Positions 1 through 12,971 of a stretch of DNA of 64,000 bases are shown in pieces; the stretch's first letter is position 1; each line of letters starts with the position of its first letter. The DNA is from Megamerina dolium (taxonomy: Eukaryota > Arthropoda > Insecta > Diptera > Megamerinidae). Location of the stretch: the NCBI GenBank assembly GCA_963854835.1, contig OY978526.1, positions 66,626,765 to 66,690,764 on the forward strand, given 5' to 3'. The translations under genes were made by a program, and so were the position numbers. Below the pieces are notes generated by a model. That model worked only from the letters and a program-made list of their open reading frames with translations, had not been told where the DNA came from and made no database searches.

Positions 1-1529
1 TTAACGATGTCCGTCCGTCCGTCCGTCCGTCCGTCCGTCCGTCCGTCTGTCTGTCACCTGGCTGGTTCGCACGATAACTTGAGTAAATATTGAGCTATTT
101 CGATGAAATTTGGCATAAGTAATCTATGATCCAAGGGTACGGAGGGGATTGATATTAGGCATGATCGGTCAATAACCACGCCCACACCAAGCATTCAAAG
201 CGACTAACCTCGAAATTTTCAAAATCTTTAACTTGCTATAACTCTCATAATATACGACTTGGGACAACAATATTTGGCACATAGACTTATACTATACAAC
301 TATATAACCTCGCTAAAAGTGGTTGAGCCACGCCTACTTTTTAGCGTAGCTCTCATACAAAGTGTCTGTACTTCTTTTAATTTGAAACAGCTGTAACTTC
401 TACAATCTTCTGTCCAGAATAACCATAATTGACACTGAGATTAACATGGTAGTCGGAAATAATATAGCAGAAAATCAGTGTGCCACCCCCACTCCTTTTT
501 GGGTCTCCCATACAAAGTTGCGGAAATTAAAAAAAATGTTACCGGTTATAACTTGCAAACTATTCAGCGTAGAATAACGAGATTTAAGGTGTGGATTAGT
601 ATTGTACGAGCAACTAGGCTCACAGAAAATGGGCCAACCACGCCCACTGTTTATCGTAGCCCCCATTCAAATTTTAAATTAAAACAGCTGTAACTTCGGC
701 AATCTTCTCTCTAGAATAACCATAATTGACACTTGGATTAATATCGTAATCAGAAAAAATTTGGCAGAAAATCAGTGTGCCACGCCCACCCCTTCATGAG
801 TCTCCCATACAAAGTCAAGGGAATTAAACTAAAACTTTTAAGCTCCATAACTTACAAACCATTTAGCGTAGGACAACGAGATTTAAGGTATGGAATAGTA
901 TTGTATGAGCAACTAGACTCACTTGAAATGGGCGCGCCACGCCCAGTGTTTATTGTAGCCCCCATACAAATTTTAAATTGAAACAGCTGTAACTTCGGCA
1001 ATTTTCTGCCTAAAATAACCATAATTGACACTTGGATTAATATCGTAGTCAACAAAAATCTGGCAGAAAACCAGTGTGCCACGCCCACTCCTTCATGAGT
1101 CTCCCATACAAAGTCAAGGGAATTAAACTAAAACTTTTAAGCTCCATAACTTACAAACCATTTAGCGTAGGACAACCAAATTTAAGGTGTGGATTGATAT
1201 TGAAAAATTAATTAGATATACCAGAAAGAGATACGTCACGCCCACTTTTTATATATCTTCCGTATAAAGTCTCGGATTTATCTTAAACATTAAAACACCC
1301 ATAACTTACTAATTAATACGCCTAGGTCAACCCATTGCAACCTATGTAGTTTAGTATTATAGGCGGAAATTGATTCTCCAAAATTGGTGAGGTACGCCTG
1401 CTTCTTAATGTAGGTCCTATACAAAGTAGTGGAAGAAAAGGATGGATATACGAGCAAACTTTTTATATATATCTCTACATATGCAGGGTATAATTTGGTC
1501 GGCCCCAGCCGACTGTAAGGAGATTTTTC
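1..1529 (+). mobile_element. HINE (DINE-1-like non-autonomous Helentron), copy 1, 5' end cut by window
   Basis: The copy starts inside the element at the (GTCC)n tract and runs to its 3' end. It carries eight internal repeats about 150 bp apart, each marked by a CCACGCCCAC-like core and a CTCCCATACAAAG-like motif. They are arranged as ~300-bp pairs (cores near 483, 780 and 1080). The end has a GCAGGGTATA box, a perfect 6-bp stem hairpin (GTCGGC-CCCA-GCCGAC, 1498-1513) and the terminus GTAAGGAGATTTT. A GTCC microsatellite, internal tandem repeats, subterminal inverted repeats and a 3' hairpin are the known architecture of Drosophila DINE-1/INE-1, which is moved by Helentron proteins. There is no coding capacity. 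The 3' end abuts a Jockey-type retrotransposon. Confidence 0.85.
8..58. repeat. (GTCC)n/(GTCT)n microsatellite inside HINE copy 1
   Basis: Uninterrupted GTCC units give way to GTCT units. The same tract is present in HINE copies 2, 3 and 4 with different lengths and is lost from copy 5. Confidence 0.95.
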
Positions 1530-2070
1530 TCTTTTCCGTCGGCCAATATATCAGTTGACCATTTGAAATAACATCGTAGCCGTGGTAGGTGATGATTGAA
1601 CATAGTCTTCTGCCTTTTGGAGTTATTAAGCGGGAACCCCAGTGAGTGTGTTTGGCGTTGAAATCGCCAGCAACCAAGAATTTGCTACCAAGAGTTGAGA
1701 AACATTCTTTATATTGCTGTTCGGTAATACTGTATCTTGGGGAACAGTATATCGCAGATATTACTAGTTTAGAGATGTATTCTTCCAGACATATAGATGT
1801 TGCTTGCAAGTAGACGCTACTGAAATCTTCGAGAACATGATGTTTTATTCTTCTTTTTATCAATATGGCAGTTCCTCCGCGTGCCTTACCATGCGGATGA
1901 TTTGTGGTGTACAGTTTGTAATATGGTATTTGGTAGCAATTTTTGTCAGTGAAATGGGTCTCAGATATCATCATTATGTCGATTTGGCTGGATTCAAGGA
2001 ATTGAATTAGCTCCAAACGGTGCTGGCTTAAGCCGTTGGCGTTCCAGTGGAATATCTTGAGACAACTCAT
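1530..2070 (-). pseudogene. Non-LTR retrotransposon ORF2, endonuclease domain (truncated)
   Basis: The ORF2 start encodes an apurinic-like endonuclease that would nick target DNA to prime reverse transcription. Family landmarks are readable in order: WNANG near residue 11 (metal-binding Asn), ISETHFT near residue 35 (catalytic Glu), GGTAILIK near residue 65, YCSP near residue 108 and AGDFNAKHTHWGS near residue 134 (catalytic Asp/Asn). About 180 residues remain, then the frame runs into the HINE 3' end at 1529. The last part of the open frame (to 1417) is HINE sequence, not ORF2. The C-terminal endonuclease residues and the reverse transcriptase are missing, so this copy cannot act. The start is the ATG overlapping the ORF1 stop. 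The clade is inferred from motifs and ORF overlap, not from a search. Confidence 0.8.
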
Positions 2071-2240
2071 GGTCTGGATAGCAATGTTTGGAGTAACATC
2101 GATTGATTTTTCATCATTTCTTGCATCATTGTTTGCATTGAGTTCATGAATTGGTTCATATTCTGAATTAATGTTTGAAGCAAATGTTCAAGGGTACTTG
2201 GCTGTTGGGTGGGCAGTTTTAAAATAATCCTCAGAAAATG
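2067..2240 (-). pseudogene. Non-LTR retrotransposon ORF1 C-terminal tail
   Basis: An open frame in phase with the TGA at 2069-2067 encodes a Gln/Met-rich helical tail, with repeated MNxF/MQTMMQEMM-like and LLQTLL motifs. Such Met/Gln-rich coiled ends are usual for ORF1 (Gag-like) proteins of Jockey-type elements, which package the RNA. The zinc knuckles and RNA-binding domain are missing because the fragment is cut upstream. The identity rests mainly on its position just before ORF2 with an ATGA overlap. Confidence 0.6.
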
Positions 2241-2279
2241 TTAATACAAGTTTTCGAAGACAAAAATTATGTTAAATGT

Positions 2280-2430
2280 AATTTTACCTATGATTTTTCA
2301 AATTCCATGATTCCATTTTTGACCGAAAAAGACAAAATTTAAGCAACTGTACACAAATTGTGCCGTAGTGGAGCAGAAAAGGATTACGGCTTTTGTGACT
2401 GAAGTCAAATGCTCTTGTTTGAGACTAGTT
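2280..2430 (-). repeat. Dispersed repeat of unknown class (pair with 51525-51665)
   Basis: The reverse complement of this stretch matches 51525-51665 with scattered differences, including a shared TTTTTCGGTCAAAA and GAATCATGGAATTTGAAAAA. No coding potential is conserved between the copies. It lies just upstream of the Jockey fragment and could be part of that element, but this is not established. Confidence 0.6.
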
Positions 2431-3520
2431 TGGTTCAACCCCAAGAAAGTGTGTATTCACTGTGTATTTATATGGTCTTGATATAATGTAAGCAAAATAT
2501 TTTCACACAAGCTTCGATATCTTATTGAAATATCTAATAGTTGAATTACAAATATTAAGGGTGGAATAGGTGTTATTGCTATCAACTAGGGTTTTTAATT
2601 AGTACATATTTTCATACAAATGTGGAAAATATTATCAAATATCCCCACAACTTCTCAGGAGTACACCATACAAAGATAAACTATAAGATAAATGTATGAT
2701 CGATCCCATTTAATTTCTGCTTGCGAATATTTTTTTAAACATACTAATTCCGTATCACAATCGCCTAAGGTGGCTCCACTAAAAAATTTGTATTTTTATA
2801 GCGCTCAGAGTGCACCTAGAGGAATAAAAAAAAATAACCAACCCACATTCATTTTTTTAACTCCGCCCATTAGGGGGCTTACATACAAAAATAATCTAAA
2901 ATCACTTAAAAATCAGCAAATATTCGAGTACCTATAACTGCTTCTAGTGTATTCAAATGTATGTCCGAACTATATAATATCTTCTGGATATTTTACAGAA
3001 AACGCGCTGACCCCTTTCTTTTAGGGGTTTTCCGACAAAATTTATATATTTATTTCACCAGTCCATGAGTGCCTTACCCTGAAAGCATTATCTACTCAAA
3101 TTTGCTCTACATACAAAATTTCCAAGGAAGTCATTTATAGTAGGCACTGAATCCTAAGTTGAGGCAAATGGTGTCAATCTAGAATTAAAAATATTATCTG
3201 AAAGACTGCGAAGCAAAATCAAAATCAAAATCAAATGTCAAATCAATCAAAAATGTATGTTAACTGTAGGAATGGAAATGTGGCGGCGACATAAGAGCTA
3301 TCGGGAAGGAGATGTTGTGTAAAAATTAAGAAATAATTAATTTTCCTTCCAAAAACGAATTTTATTATATTGCTTAACGATTCTTTAGTCGCTCTTAGTT
3401 TATTAATAATATACGATATATGCCTTCGGTCAGAATTAATTGTAACGGGGTTTCAATTGGGAACATGACAAATTGATATTGAATATTATATAAAAACATT
3501 CAGTAAAAATAGCATTTTCA
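2431..3520. other. No gene seen; possibly an old HINE-like remnant at 2560-3140
   Basis: The sequence is AT-rich with no convincing ORF. Two phrases (CCGCCCAT then CATACAAAA near 2863-2890, and CATACAAAG near 2667) echo the HINE internal repeats, so part may be a very old HINE. The support is weak. Confidence 0.3.
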
Positions 3521-3522
3521 TC

Positions 3523-3680
3523 ATGATGAAGTATACGAAGGAAGAACGCTTACAAATAGTTAAAATTTACTACCAAAATTCCGAGCCGGTGAATGGAACT
3601 TTAACATTAATTTATAGATATAATTCTGATTCCAGTCCACAAACAATTTCAATGCTAAATATCACTTTCGGGTCACCATA
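3523..3680 (+). pseudogene. Mariner-type transposase N-terminus, fossil
   Basis: From the ATG at 3523 the frame reads MMKYTKEERLQIVKIYYQN, followed by a decayed TLxLIYRYN and a PQTIS segment. This matches the start of the first helix-turn-helix of the DD41D-like mariner transposases found elsewhere in the window (ITIAQRxxIVKxYYxN, then TYRALRxxYG). Only about 50 residues can be followed and no catalytic domain is found downstream. Confidence 0.5.
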
Positions 3681-4070
3681 AACTCTACTTCTATTATAAA
3701 ATGTAATATTATAAGAATAAGTTGACCCATCTTTCAGTTAATAGCATTTCACTTCCTTGCCTTTCGTTGAGCTTATCACTCCAGAAATATCATCACATTT
3801 CTTCATTTAGATTTACAATTTACCACGTGCAGATGTTTAATTGGAGTTAAAAATAGATTGTGTTATTCTATACGTACTAGTACTATCCTTGAGGCTTTCT
3901 GACTATTCGAAATGAAAATGTTTATCAGTTGAATACAGACTTTTTTTTTTTTGGAGTTCACCAATATTTGCTTTTTTTTTTCTTTAATACCTCAATTGTG
4001 TATGCTCCTAGACAAGACTACATATAAGGGATCGTGCTTTTGTTGTATGTTCAATTATAAGTTCCATTTT

Positions 4071-5431
4071 TATACCCTGCATAATGCAATATGCATGGTA
4101 TATTCATTTCGGTCAGATGTTTGTGTCCACTTGAAGGAATCTCCGGAGATATAGACATAGATATATATTCGTGATCAGCGTCGATTAAATTTTCGATTTA
4201 ACGATGTCCGTCCGTCCGTCCGTCCGTCCGTCCGTCCGTCCGTCCGTCTGTCTGTCACCTGGCTGGTTCGCACGATAACTTGAGTAAATATTGAGCTATT
4301 TCGATGAAATTTGGCATAAGTAATCTATGATCCAAGGGTACGGAGGGGATTGATATTGGGCATGATCGGTCAATAACCACGCCCACACCAAGCATTCAAA
4401 GCGACTAACCTCGAAATTTTCAAAATCTTTAACTTGCTATAACTCTCATAATATACGACTTGGGACAACAATATTTGGCACATAGACTTATACTATACAA
4501 CTATATAACCTCGCTAAAAGTGGTTGAGCCACGCCTACTTTTTAGCGTAGCTCTCATACAAAGTGTCTGTACTTCTTTTAAATTGGAACAGCTGTAACTT
4601 CTACAATCTTCTGTCCAGAATAACCATAATTGACACTTAGATTAACATGGTAGTCGGAAATAATATGGCAGAAAATCAGTGAGCCACGCCCACTCCTTTT
4701 TGGGTATCCCATACAAAGTTGCGGAAATTAAAAAAATGTTACCGGTTATAACTTGCAAACTATTCAGCGTAGAATAACGAAATTTAAGGTGTGGATTAAT
4801 ATTGTACGAGCAACTAGGCTCACAGAAAATGGACGCACCACGCCCACTGTTTATCGTAGCCCCCATACAAATTTTAAATTGAAACAGCTGTAACTTCGGC
4901 ACTTTTCTGTCTAGAATAACCATAATTGACGCTTAAATTAATATCCTAGTCAGCAAAAATCTGGCAGAAAATCAGTGTGCCACCCCCACTCCTTCATGAG
5001 TCTCCCATACAAAGTCAAGGGAATTAAACTAAAACTTTTAAGCTCCATAACTTACAAACCATTTAGCGTAGGACAACCAAATTTAAGGTGTGGATTGATA
5101 TTGAAAAATTAATTAGATATACCAGAAAGAGATACGTCACGCCCACTTTTTATATATCTTCCGTATAAAGTGTCGGATTTATCTTAAACATTAAAACACC
5201 CATAACTTACTAATTAATACGCCTAGGTCAACCCATTGCAACCTATGTAGTTTAGTATTATAGGCAGAAATTGATCCTCCAAAATTGGTGAGGTACGCCT
5301 GCTTTTTAATGTAGGTCCTATACAAAGTAGTGGAAGAAAAGGATGGATATAGGAGCAAACTTTTTATATATATATCTCTACATATGCAGGGTATAATTTG
5401 GTCGGCCCCAGCCGACTGTAAGGAGATTTTT
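4071..5431 (+). mobile_element. HINE copy 2, full length (~1.36 kb)
   Basis: This is the clearest complete copy. It opens with TATACCCTGCATA and has a GATCAGCG segment, a (GTCC)n tract (4207-4250), six ~150-bp internal repeats, an inverted TATGCAGGGTATA box (5383-5395), the GTCGGC-CCCA-GCCGAC hairpin and the GTAAGGAGATTTT end. It is nearly identical to copy 1 but lacks one ~300-bp pair of internal repeats. The flanks are T-rich on both sides, consistent with the T-T insertion preference of Helentrons, and there is no target duplication. Confidence 0.9.
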
Positions 5432-6297
5432 TTTATTTCTTTTTTTTTAATTTGTTTTGTTTATTTTTCTTTGCTATGCCTACATTTAAGCCTGCTTGTA
5501 TTTGCTCACATACTGTATACCATTATGAATGAAATTTTATATTCAAGGTCAATGCAATCAAGGCGAAATTAGTACCAGTGTTATTGTTATAACAAAACAG
5601 AACAATGATAAGAAAAATACTAAAACCGCAGATAATATAAGAAATGATTATTGGGCGCTTATTTTCATTGTATATGGTTAGCAATTATTTTCGGTTTAAA
5701 TTTTATTCGGCTTATATTTCTTGCACAATAGGCTCTTTAGACTTTTCTTTGCGATCCTTAACCTTTGACTAACGTTCGAACGACTTTTAGATATTTCGAA
5801 CATATACATGGAATGAAGCCAAACATAACAACTGGTTCACACCCACTTCACTCGTAAAACCACTTTTGTGTGAGCCATACAACCTAAAGCTTGCGGTACT
5901 TTAACGGTAACTTAAAATTATTAAGCCGTAGATATTATATGAAGCAGCTTCACACACTACTTGTAGAGCCATGGCTGAGCAAAAGTTAAATACGCCAAAA
6001 GGAAACAATGAAATAAATTCAAGGACAACAAAGACAATAATAGAACTGACGACGAAGAACCGAAAGAAAAATGTTTGGATTTTGCCCATACCCAAAACGC
6101 CATATAATTAAGTTTTCGTGCGAAAAATGCAAGATAAGGGTTTGTGGGGAACACAAACGATTTTTTTTTTGCTTCAAAATATTTTTATTTAAAAAATATT
6201 TTTTTATTGGATTTACAGTTGTTTTTTATGGAAATAGGAGCACCCGAATATCATATTACACATCGTTCAGTAAGTCCCAGGATTAAGTAAGAAAATA
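5432..6297. other. No gene seen
   Basis: AT-rich sequence with T-runs at 5427-5450 and 6160-6200. No ORF resembles a known protein. Confidence 0.5.
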
Positions 6298-6665
6298 ACC
6301 ATTCATTTCGGTCAGATGTTTGTAACTACTTGAAAAAATTTCCAGAGATATAGAAAAGTATATATATATTCCTGATCGCCATCACCTAAATAGTTTATTT
6401 AACTATATCCGTCCGTCCATCTGTCTGTCTCTCATCTGTTTCGCACGATAACTTGAATAAATATTGAGCTATTGTCACGAAATTTGGCCTATGATCGAAG
6501 GGTACCCCCCGTACCCTTGGGGTATGATAGGTCCATAACCACGCCCACACCAATCATTCAAACCGACTAATCTCGAAATCTTGAAATTTTTTTAAATCAC
6601 TTAATATACCATCTGGGTCAACAATATTTGGCACGTGGAGTTATATTATACGACAATATAATCTT
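6298..6665 (+). mobile_element. Old, 3'-truncated HINE fossil
   Basis: The stretch follows the 5' part of HINE copy 2 in order: TTCATTTCGGTCAGATGTTTG, a decayed GATCGCCATC, a short GTCC/GTCT tract (6408-6430), the CACGATAACTTGA segment, CATAACCACGCCCACACCAA and an ACAATATTTGGCAC segment. Many substitutions and small indels show it is older than copies 1-5. All later internal repeats and the 3' hairpin are missing. Confidence 0.8.
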
Positions 6666-6899
6666 GCCAGAAATGAAAGATCAAATTTCAAATTTGTGAT
6701 CGAAATTACTCAATAAATTCTCAATTTTTTCTTACAATATGGGTATCAAAAAGGCCTCTCAAATTTGAAATTTGACCTTTAGCCACTCCTTATATAGGCG
6801 TTAGCGAGAAACAATTATTGTTTTTTATATTCACAAAAAGAGGCTTATTCGATCTGTTGCAATGCTCGATTAAAATAGAAATTAACGTTCTGTCAAAAA

Positions 6900-7250
6900 T
6901 ATTACTACATTTAATTAGAGGTACGTGAATGACCAAGTTCATCGGCATTTAAGATTGTCATACAATTCATTGTGACAAATTTTCCACTCAGATTTATACC
7001 TTCATACCTATGAAATTTAACTCGTCCAAGAATTAAAGCCTGGTAACTATGAAATGCAAAGAAAATATGTTAATTGGTGGACGAAATACAGTCTATGATT
7101 TTCAATGATTTTCAACCAAAATTTGGATTTTCATTCGGTAACCCACAACTGTGACTATTTGCTATGCATTTTGAACTGCATTATTATTGCAAAAGTTACA
7201 TATTGTAGTAGAGGTTGGTGGAGATCGAGATTAAGTAATTGTTGAGGCAG
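6900..7250 (+). pseudogene. DD41D-like mariner transposase, highly decayed fragment
   Basis: Around 6998-7080 the plus strand reads LHTYEI-LVQELKPGNYEMQRKYVNWW, with a stop replacing one residue. This aligns with the linker LHPYKIQLTQQLKPADHSQRRRYVEW of the better copies. Around 7105-7160 a decayed DFxxxxWxFxxG-like stretch follows in the expected order. No catalytic residue can be placed with confidence. Confidence 0.45.
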
Positions 7251-8365
7251 GAAAACGAATAGCGTCAATCACACATTGTATCGCTTTTTGTATCATTCAT
7301 GAATAATTATGGGATTACTTCTTGATTTTCAGCGAAAATAAATATGGGTGGGTCATATTATTAAACCTTATATGTACCATACGTACACTCTGGTAGTGGT
7401 GACAGTGATGTATATGAAAACGGTAATTTTGTAATGAAGATAGTGCTAATTATATTTAAGAAAAATGTTTGATAGGTATGAATGAAGGTCGGCCCTACCT
7501 TTGAATCGCCTATAAGGGAAGGAATATAGGTATTTGTCATCGAAGTAGGATCTTACCGAGTTAAACCAATTCAGTGACATATAGAAATGCTTATCCCTTA
7601 CAGTGGGCAAGATCTTGTTAATTTTTGTATGCCTTTGACATTTGTTGCGGTCATTACAATGATGATATATCGCATACATGATGACAAGGTCCAAGCAATA
7701 TATTGATAATAAAATTTTATCGAAAATTCAGTGTGTTTTTTATATTAATTTTTAATTGATAACTCTTTATTATTGAAGAGAAATTTCTTTAGAAAATATT
7801 AACTTATTACATAGCTTCGATTGCAAGCGAATTTTTTTTTTTCTTCTCTTACTCTTTAAATATGTAAAGTATACCACACTGGTTTAGTTTCCAAATAAAA
7901 GCGAAAATCGGTATCATCAAAAATATTACCTAATTTTATTTAAAAACAATTTAGAGATCATCTTTAAGTATATCTACGGACATTACTAAAGTTCTTTTTT
8001 TTTGTGAGCCAGTCTAATATACATCTATATATATCTTCATGAACCAAAAACCATCCATGCTTATAATGATGACGTATGCAATTTTGATTTTTAATACACG
8101 AATATCTGTATTCGATTTTATTATAAATAAAACTGATTGTCCGCCTACCAAACAAACTGGTATCGTACATATGCAAATAACCAATAACCTCAACAGCATG
8201 TTGTCATCGTAGCTGTTGTAGTTACGTATATAATATAATGTTGGTACCTACGAGCAAATAAAAAACCAAATACATATGTAGTACTTTATTAGATTTTCTT
8301 CATTTGGTCAATGTAAATACGATATATAGTAGGTACAGATGATATGTATGCACATTCCACACGAC
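7251..8365. other. No gene seen
   Basis: Plain AT-rich sequence. Minus-strand frames at 7446-7694 and 7964-8199 are open but show no domain, signal or splice context. Confidence 0.5.
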
Positions 8366-8369
8366 AATA

Positions 8370-8378
8370 TTGATGATA

Positions 8379-8409
<31 letters not shown>
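8370..8409. repeat. (GAT)n microsatellite
   Basis: A run of GAT units with one AAT interruption. It creates spurious poly-Met and poly-His open frames on the two strands. Confidence 0.95.
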
Positions 8410-8627
8410 CAACAACGATTACATATGTATGCATGTTCGGAAGAAATGAAATGATACACTTGAAGCTCAATTCTCATACTCCCACTGGTATACTCATGAA
8501 TATGTATATTGCGCCAGCATTGAATATCGTTATACATGTGTGTCTGTGTGTGTTTACTTCGAAGCTAAAGTGTCGTATAACAAAAGGGGTTGTTATGGTA
8601 CTGAGTCTACCATGTGGAGGTGAGTAA

Positions 8628-9285
8628 TCGCAAAATCATAATATAAAATCCTGTTACTCCCTTTATTCGCATACATATAAAGTATGCTTACGGAGAAATT
8701 GTGGTAAAAGAATGTGCACGAAAAAAAAAAAAGAAAAGAATAAATATGACTGAGAAAGACTCACCATTCAAGTACAAAAGAATGAGAGAGAAAAAATATC
8801 TTGCTCCTTTATGTAATGGTAAATTCATAAAATTGACACAAAATCAATTTCGAACTTTACACTGGCAGTTTTTGTTGTTTTTATTTTTATTATTGTTTTT
8901 TTTTTTTTATTTTTATAAAATACTTTTTATGGCATAGCATAAAATGGGCGTTTGATAAATACAATATATAGTAGATGTACTGATACAATTTTCAACATTC
9001 ATATACAAAAGTGACTATAATTTCAAAAAATACTAGCATGTATAGAAAATACATATATAGAGTAGTTACGAGTAACGACATATGTATGTTACTCTATATA
9101 TACTCGTACTTTTAAAAGTTTATCTGAGTATTGGAGTATACGAGTACGATATGGCGATATTATTGAGCGGGTCACATAAACGATTTTCTACAGGCACTAC
9201 GCTAAATAATTGACTTGACTCGCCTAATTCATATAAAGTTAATTTTCACTTAAATTATAAGATCTAATATAAGTATTCTATATAG
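8628..9285. other. No gene seen
   Basis: AT-rich sequence with homopolymer runs at 8720-8735 and 8875-8915. Confidence 0.5.
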
Positions 9286-9289
9286 AAGA

Positions 9290-9850
9290 TTAGATTTAAA
9301 TTTGAAAATACTTTCTTGACATTGTATGGGAGCTCTATGGAATAGTGAGTGTTGTTCAACCATTTCTTGCGATGGTATACATTTTAAAAAGCTTTTCTGA
9401 CTTTGTACGGGAGCTATACGAAGTAGTGGAAGTGGTTCGGCCATTTCTTGTGAATACATTTTAAGTGGTATAAGTTTCACAATCTTCTTTGACTTTGTAT
9501 AGCAGCTACAATTAAATTAGGGCAGCTACGGTTAATTTTTTTTTCCTGACTTTGTCTGCGATCTATAATACAATGCAACATTATTTTCAATTATTTCCAC
9601 TATTCATCCACATGCCAAATAATGCTGCCCTTTATGTAATATTAAGTACTTATTGTTCCTTTGTATACCCTAGGTGGGCATGGTGGTTAATCGATCGTGC
9701 CCATTGTTAATAGCGGTAATACACTGGGACCATAGACAGCTAATTCCAAAGTTCGTTGAATATATCAAATATATATAATATTTCAGCAAATTATGGTGCG
9801 AACCATTTAGGTGAGAGATGAATAAATTAATAGGCGGATAAACTATCACA
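9290..9850 (-). mobile_element. Old HINE fossil, minus strand
   Basis: Read on the minus strand, the order is the HINE one. A decayed 5' part lies at 9660-9845: GTGCGAACCA, AGGTGAGAGA where the GTCC tract would be, and GGTGGGCATGGTGG for the first CCACGCCCAC core. The internal-repeat motifs follow at 9290-9560, visible on the plus strand as TTGTATGGGAGCT-like phrases near 9324, 9408, 9495 and 9549. Ends and hairpin are not recognisable. Confidence 0.6.
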
Positions 9851-11494
<1,644 letters not shown>

Positions 11495-12789
11495 GGGGGT
11501 TATCCATTTCGCGGTTTCAAAAGTATAGGACTAGAATTCGACATCTGTCAAACTGAGTTGTTAAAACAATTTCTTTCTTTTTCAGTTCAAAGTCTGACAT
11601 TTGCGAAAATGGATCGCTTAACTATCGCACAACGCATCAAAATTGTAAAAACCTACTACAAAAATGGTGATTCTGCCACAGCCACATATCGTGCTTTAAG
11701 AGGAGATTATGGTTTACATAATCGTCCAACTATGCAAGCAATTGTCAAAATTGAGAAGAAATATGAACAGACTGGATCGGTTACAGATATTGTAAGGCCT
11801 GTGCATCATCGTTTCGCTCGTACCACCGAAAATATCGCTGCTGTAAGTGAAAGTGTTGCCGAAGACCCGAATGTGTCGATTCCTCGTCGTTCTCAGGAAT
11901 TAGGACTGTCTTACGGCACATTATGGCGTATTTTGCATTTGGATCTACACCTACATCCATATAAAATCCAGCTCACACAACAACTGAAGCCAGCTGACCA
12001 TTCACAACGTCGTAGATACGTCGAATGGGTGCTTGAACAACAGGCGGTGGACGTCTATTTTTTCGAACAAAATTTTCTTCACGAAGCACATTTCTCACTC
12101 GGTGGGTATGTTAACAAACAAAATTGTCGTATTTGGGGTTCTGAGAATCCTCAAGTAATTGAAGAGAGGCCACTACATCCACAAAAAGTCACTGCTTGGT
12201 GCGCTCTTTGGTCCGGAGGTGTGATTGGACCTTACTTCTTCGAAAACGACGATGAAACGACTGCCATCGTCAATTCGGAGCGTTATGGTCATATGATAAC
12301 CGACTTTTTTTGCCTGCTATTGTATAATACGACTTAGAGAATATGTGGTTTCAACAAGACGGTGCCACATGCCACACAACTCGAGCGAATATGGCTTTAT
12401 TGCAGGAGAAATTTTCTGGCCGCGTAATTTCTCGTCGTGGCGATATCAAGTGGCCACCAAGATCATGCGATTTGACACCGCTTGACTTTTTTTTTGTGAG
12501 GCTACGCAAAAGACCGTGTTTATGCAGATAAACCTTTAACTCTTGAGCAGCTAAAAACCAACATTCGTCACGTTATGGCTGAGATACCGCCCAATATGTC
12601 AAAAAGTGGTCGAAAATTACCTCAAAAGAATCGATGCTTGCAACAATTCGCGTGGTGGTCATTTAAATGATGTAGTATTTTACACAATGTCAACGTTCAA
12701 ACTTTATAATAAAAAAGAAATATCATGATAAAAAATATTTTATATGTGTTTTATTTACATTTACTTTTGAAAGCGCAGAATCGATAACT

Positions 12790-12790
<1 letters not shown>
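11495..12790 (+). mobile_element. DD41D (rosa-type) mariner, copy A, full length (~1.3 kb), inactive
   Basis: The 5' end GGGTTATCCATTTCGCGG... (11497 on) is matched by an inverted, decayed partner at 12750-12790 (CTTTTGAAAGCGCAGAATCG), giving ~30-bp terminal inverted repeats. A TA lies at the left edge (11493-11494), the target of all mariners. One transposase gene lies between. The right edge runs straight into a TA/TG microsatellite. Copies B and C carry the cleaner TIR (GGGTTATCCATTTTGCGG). Confidence 0.9.
11609..12700 (+). pseudogene. DD41D mariner transposase, copy A (multiple frameshifts)
   Basis: The transposase would bind the TIRs through two N-terminal helix-turn-helix motifs and cut DNA with a DDD triad. 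I chose the ATG at 11609 (MDRLTIAQRIKIVKTYY) because related proteins begin there; the frame open from 11456 starts outside the element. HTH region residues 1-110, linker LHPYKIQLTQQLKP, then catalytic core. The second Asp (FQQDGATCHT, 12343 on) and third Asp (LTPLDFF, near 12480) are present and 41 residues apart, hence DD41D. The first Asp is lost: compared with copy C there is a +1 T near 12060 and a 4-bp deletion near 12080, turning FSDEAHF into FLHEAHF. Further lesions are a lost T near 12310, an extra T near 12495, a TGG-to-TGA change just after it and a 2-bp deletion near 12600. Confidence 0.9.
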
Positions 12791-12859
<69 letters not shown>

Positions 12860-12915
12860 ATATATATGTATATATATATTGTATATATATATATATGTAT
12901 GTAAGTATATATATA

Positions 12916-12969
<54 letters not shown>
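12791..12969. repeat. Compound (TA)n/(TG)n microsatellite
   Basis: TA units, then TG units (12841-12860), then interrupted TA units. It starts immediately at the right TIR of mariner copy A, so the mariner probably landed in or beside a TA array. Confidence 0.95.

Positions 12970-12971
<2 letters not shown>

Larger units (their letters stand above)
1530..2240 (-). mobile_element. Jockey-clade non-LTR retrotransposon fragment
   Basis: The minus strand carries the end of an ORF1 followed by the start of an ORF2 with an AP-like endonuclease domain. The two ORFs overlap by ATGA at 2070-2067, an arrangement typical of Jockey/I-type elements in which ORF2 is reached by termination-reinitiation. 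The fragment stops at 1529, exactly where HINE copy 1 ends, so the rest of ORF2 either lies beyond the HINE outside the window or is lost. The upstream edge near 2240 is approximate. Confidence 0.8.

Noticed and set aside
8..58. CRISPR-like or regulatory array
   Set aside because: Simple GTCC microsatellite inside a HINE; no spacers.
475..1088. Conserved-looking peptides on both strands that recur at 4642, 27187, 31428 and 32037
   Set aside because: They are translations of the HINE internal repeats. The peptides recur because the DNA repeats; stops and frames vary between units.
8289..8627. Poly-Met and poly-His frames
   Set aside because: Caused by the GAT microsatellite.
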